Positions 24,376-25,229 of a DNA stretch of 25,229 nt are shown one piece after another; the first letter of the stretch is position 1, and the number at the start of each line of letters is the position of its first letter. The stretch is from 73-13 sp035555435 (GTDB lineage Bacteria; Actinomycetota; Actinomycetes; Actinomycetales; Microbacteriaceae). The notes beneath the pieces are model-generated. The model saw only the letters and a list, made by a program, of their open reading frames with translations, was not told the origin of the DNA and did no database searches. The stretch covers positions 1 to 25,229 of the forward strand of contig DATMGN010000066.1 in the NCBI GenBank assembly GCA_035555435.1. Reading direction: 5' to 3'. Position numbers and translations under genes: made by a program.

Positions 24376-25229
24376 ATGACCCAGGACGAGCCGCGCTACG
24401 GCGAGTACGCGCCACCCGGCTGGACGCCGCCCGAGCCGCAACCAGCTTGGCCGAGCCCCGCTGCGGCTGCACCCCAAGGCCCCATCCCGCTGCGCCCCCT
24501 CTTCCTCGCCGACGTCATCGCCGGGGTCTTCAAGCTCATCCGGCGAAACCCCCGGCCCACGATCTGGTTCGCGCTCGGACTCACCGCCGTCGCCAGCGTC
24601 CTCGCGGTCGTGATCGTCGGCGCCGTCCTCTGGAATGCGGTCTCCGGCCTCCAGCCCGGCACGCCGCCCGCACTCGACACCGTCCGAGGCGTCCTCGTCG
24701 CCGCGACCGTCGGCGCACTCGCCGCCGTCGTCGTCCAGGTGGTGCTCATCGCGATCCCGCAAGCCGTCGTCACGGTCGAGGTCGCGCTGGCCACCCTCGG
24801 CGAGCGCCGCACCGTGCGCGAACTGTGGGCGCGCGCCCGGGGTCGCGTGCCGACCCTCATCGCGTGGATGCTCATCCTCGGCGTCGGCGGGGGCGCGGCG
24901 GTACTGCTCGGTGCGCTCGGGCTCGCCGAGCTCGCGATCGGCGGGGGCGTCGCCGGCGCCGTCACCGCGGTCGGAGTCGGGCTGCTCGGACTCGTCGCGG
25001 TCCTCGTCATCGCGTTCTGGCTCGGCACCAAGCTCGCCTTCGTGCCGGCGCTAATCGTCATCGAGCGCCTGCCGCTCGGTGCCGCACTCCGGCGCTCGTG
25101 GGCGCTGACGGCCGGGAGCTTCTGGCGGATCCTCGGGATCACCCTGCTCGTCGGCCTCATCGTCCAAGTCGGCGCGCAGGTGCTCATGATGCCGGTGACG
25201 TTCCTGAGCAGCTTCGTCGAGCCGACGGC
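24376..25229 (+). CDS. Polytopic membrane protein, GPDPase membrane-domain-like, N-terminal part (runs off right edge)
   Basis: 284 residues are visible without a stop, so the gene continues past the edge. The first 40 residues are rich in Pro, Tyr and Trp and cytosolic (YGEYAPPGWTPPEPQPAWP), followed by IPLRPLFLADVIAGVFKLIRR (in two parts 36-56) and about five hydrophobic segments from residue 63 on. A charged stretch RRTVRELWARARGRVPTL (138-155) and the LGAALRRSWALTAGSFWRILG motif (235-255, split) match proteins annotated as glycerophosphoryl diester phosphodiesterase membrane domain, which are non-catalytic integral membrane proteins. AAAGGGG lies four to five bases before the ATG at 24376. 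Divergent from mtrA across 74 bp. Function is not known. Confidence 0.8.
   Translation, partial: MTQDEPRYGEYAPPGWTPPEPQPAWPSPAAAAPQGPIPLRPLFLADVIAGVFKLIRRNPRPTIWFALGLTAVASVLAVVIVGAVLWNAVSGLQPGTPPALDTVRGVLVAATVGALAAVVVQVVLIAIPQAVVTVEVALATLGERRTVRELWARARGRVPTLIAWMLILGVGGGAAVLLGALGLAELAIGGGVAGAVTAVGVGLLGLVAVLVIAFWLGTKLAFVPALIVIERLPLGAALRRSWALTAGSFWRILGITLLVGLIVQVGAQVLMMPVTFLSSFVEPT

Noticed and set aside
24302..24472. An upstream extension of mtrA of 57 codons
   Set aside because: The receiver domain begins right at the ATG at 24301, and the extension overlaps the divergent gene start at 24376 and has no similarity.

Overview
The window looks like a chromosomal core region of a high-GC Gram-positive bacterium (Actinomycetota), most likely Micrococcales and probably Microbacteriaceae. 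Grounds: very high GC with strong G/C third-position bias, a WhiB regulator, MtrA/MtrB/LpqB, an Rv3235-like protein, a PdtaS-type kinase, frequent GTG starts and several leaderless-type promoters. The genus cannot be fixed from the sequence. No phage, transposase, CRISPR array or rRNA was seen. Every gap between genes is under 170 bp, so there is no long gene-free stretch.

Layout. 1-5483, all on the minus strand: the 5' part of ilvD (branched-chain amino-acid synthesis), a GlcD-like FAD oxidase, a luciferase-like flavin oxidoreductase, and a single ORF fusing OtsA and OtsB (trehalose synthesis). 5535-7843, plus: a 75-aa membrane protein overlapping by one base a rhomboid-like/lysyl-phosphatidylglycerol-synthase-like membrane protein. 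7850-8980, minus: an ornithine-decarboxylase-like enzyme, separated by a 57-bp divergent control region from a DrrAB-like ABC exporter (9038-10785, plus). 10760-11589, minus: a CX5R phosphatase directly downstream of tRNA-Lys(CUU). 11673-12158, plus: a Bcp-type peroxiredoxin. 12208-12660, minus: a four-helix membrane protein.

12825-24301 matches gene neighbourhoods known from Mycobacterium tuberculosis (recalled, not searched): whiB1 tail-to-tail with pdtaS, an Rv3235-like gene, then on the minus strand mtrA-mtrB-lpqB, comF, a polyprenol-phosphate mannosyltransferase, hpf and secA. Together these cover envelope stress sensing (MtrAB-LpqB), protein export (SecA), ribosome hibernation (HPF), lipid-linked mannose donor synthesis (Ppm) and redox/NO-type sensing (WhiB1). 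A Pro-rich polytopic membrane protein starts at 24376 and runs off the right edge.

No clearly new multi-gene system is visible. The most interesting signals are regulatory and architectural. Four genes (ilvD, the decarboxylase, pdtaS, ppm) start with GTG exactly 6 nt after a TAGNNT hexamer, the geometry of leaderless transcripts. Several very tight intergenic spaces carry perfect palindromes. The OtsA-OtsB fusion and a rhomboid-like domain that keeps Ser and His while fused to an LPG-synthase-like domain are the main protein-level oddities.
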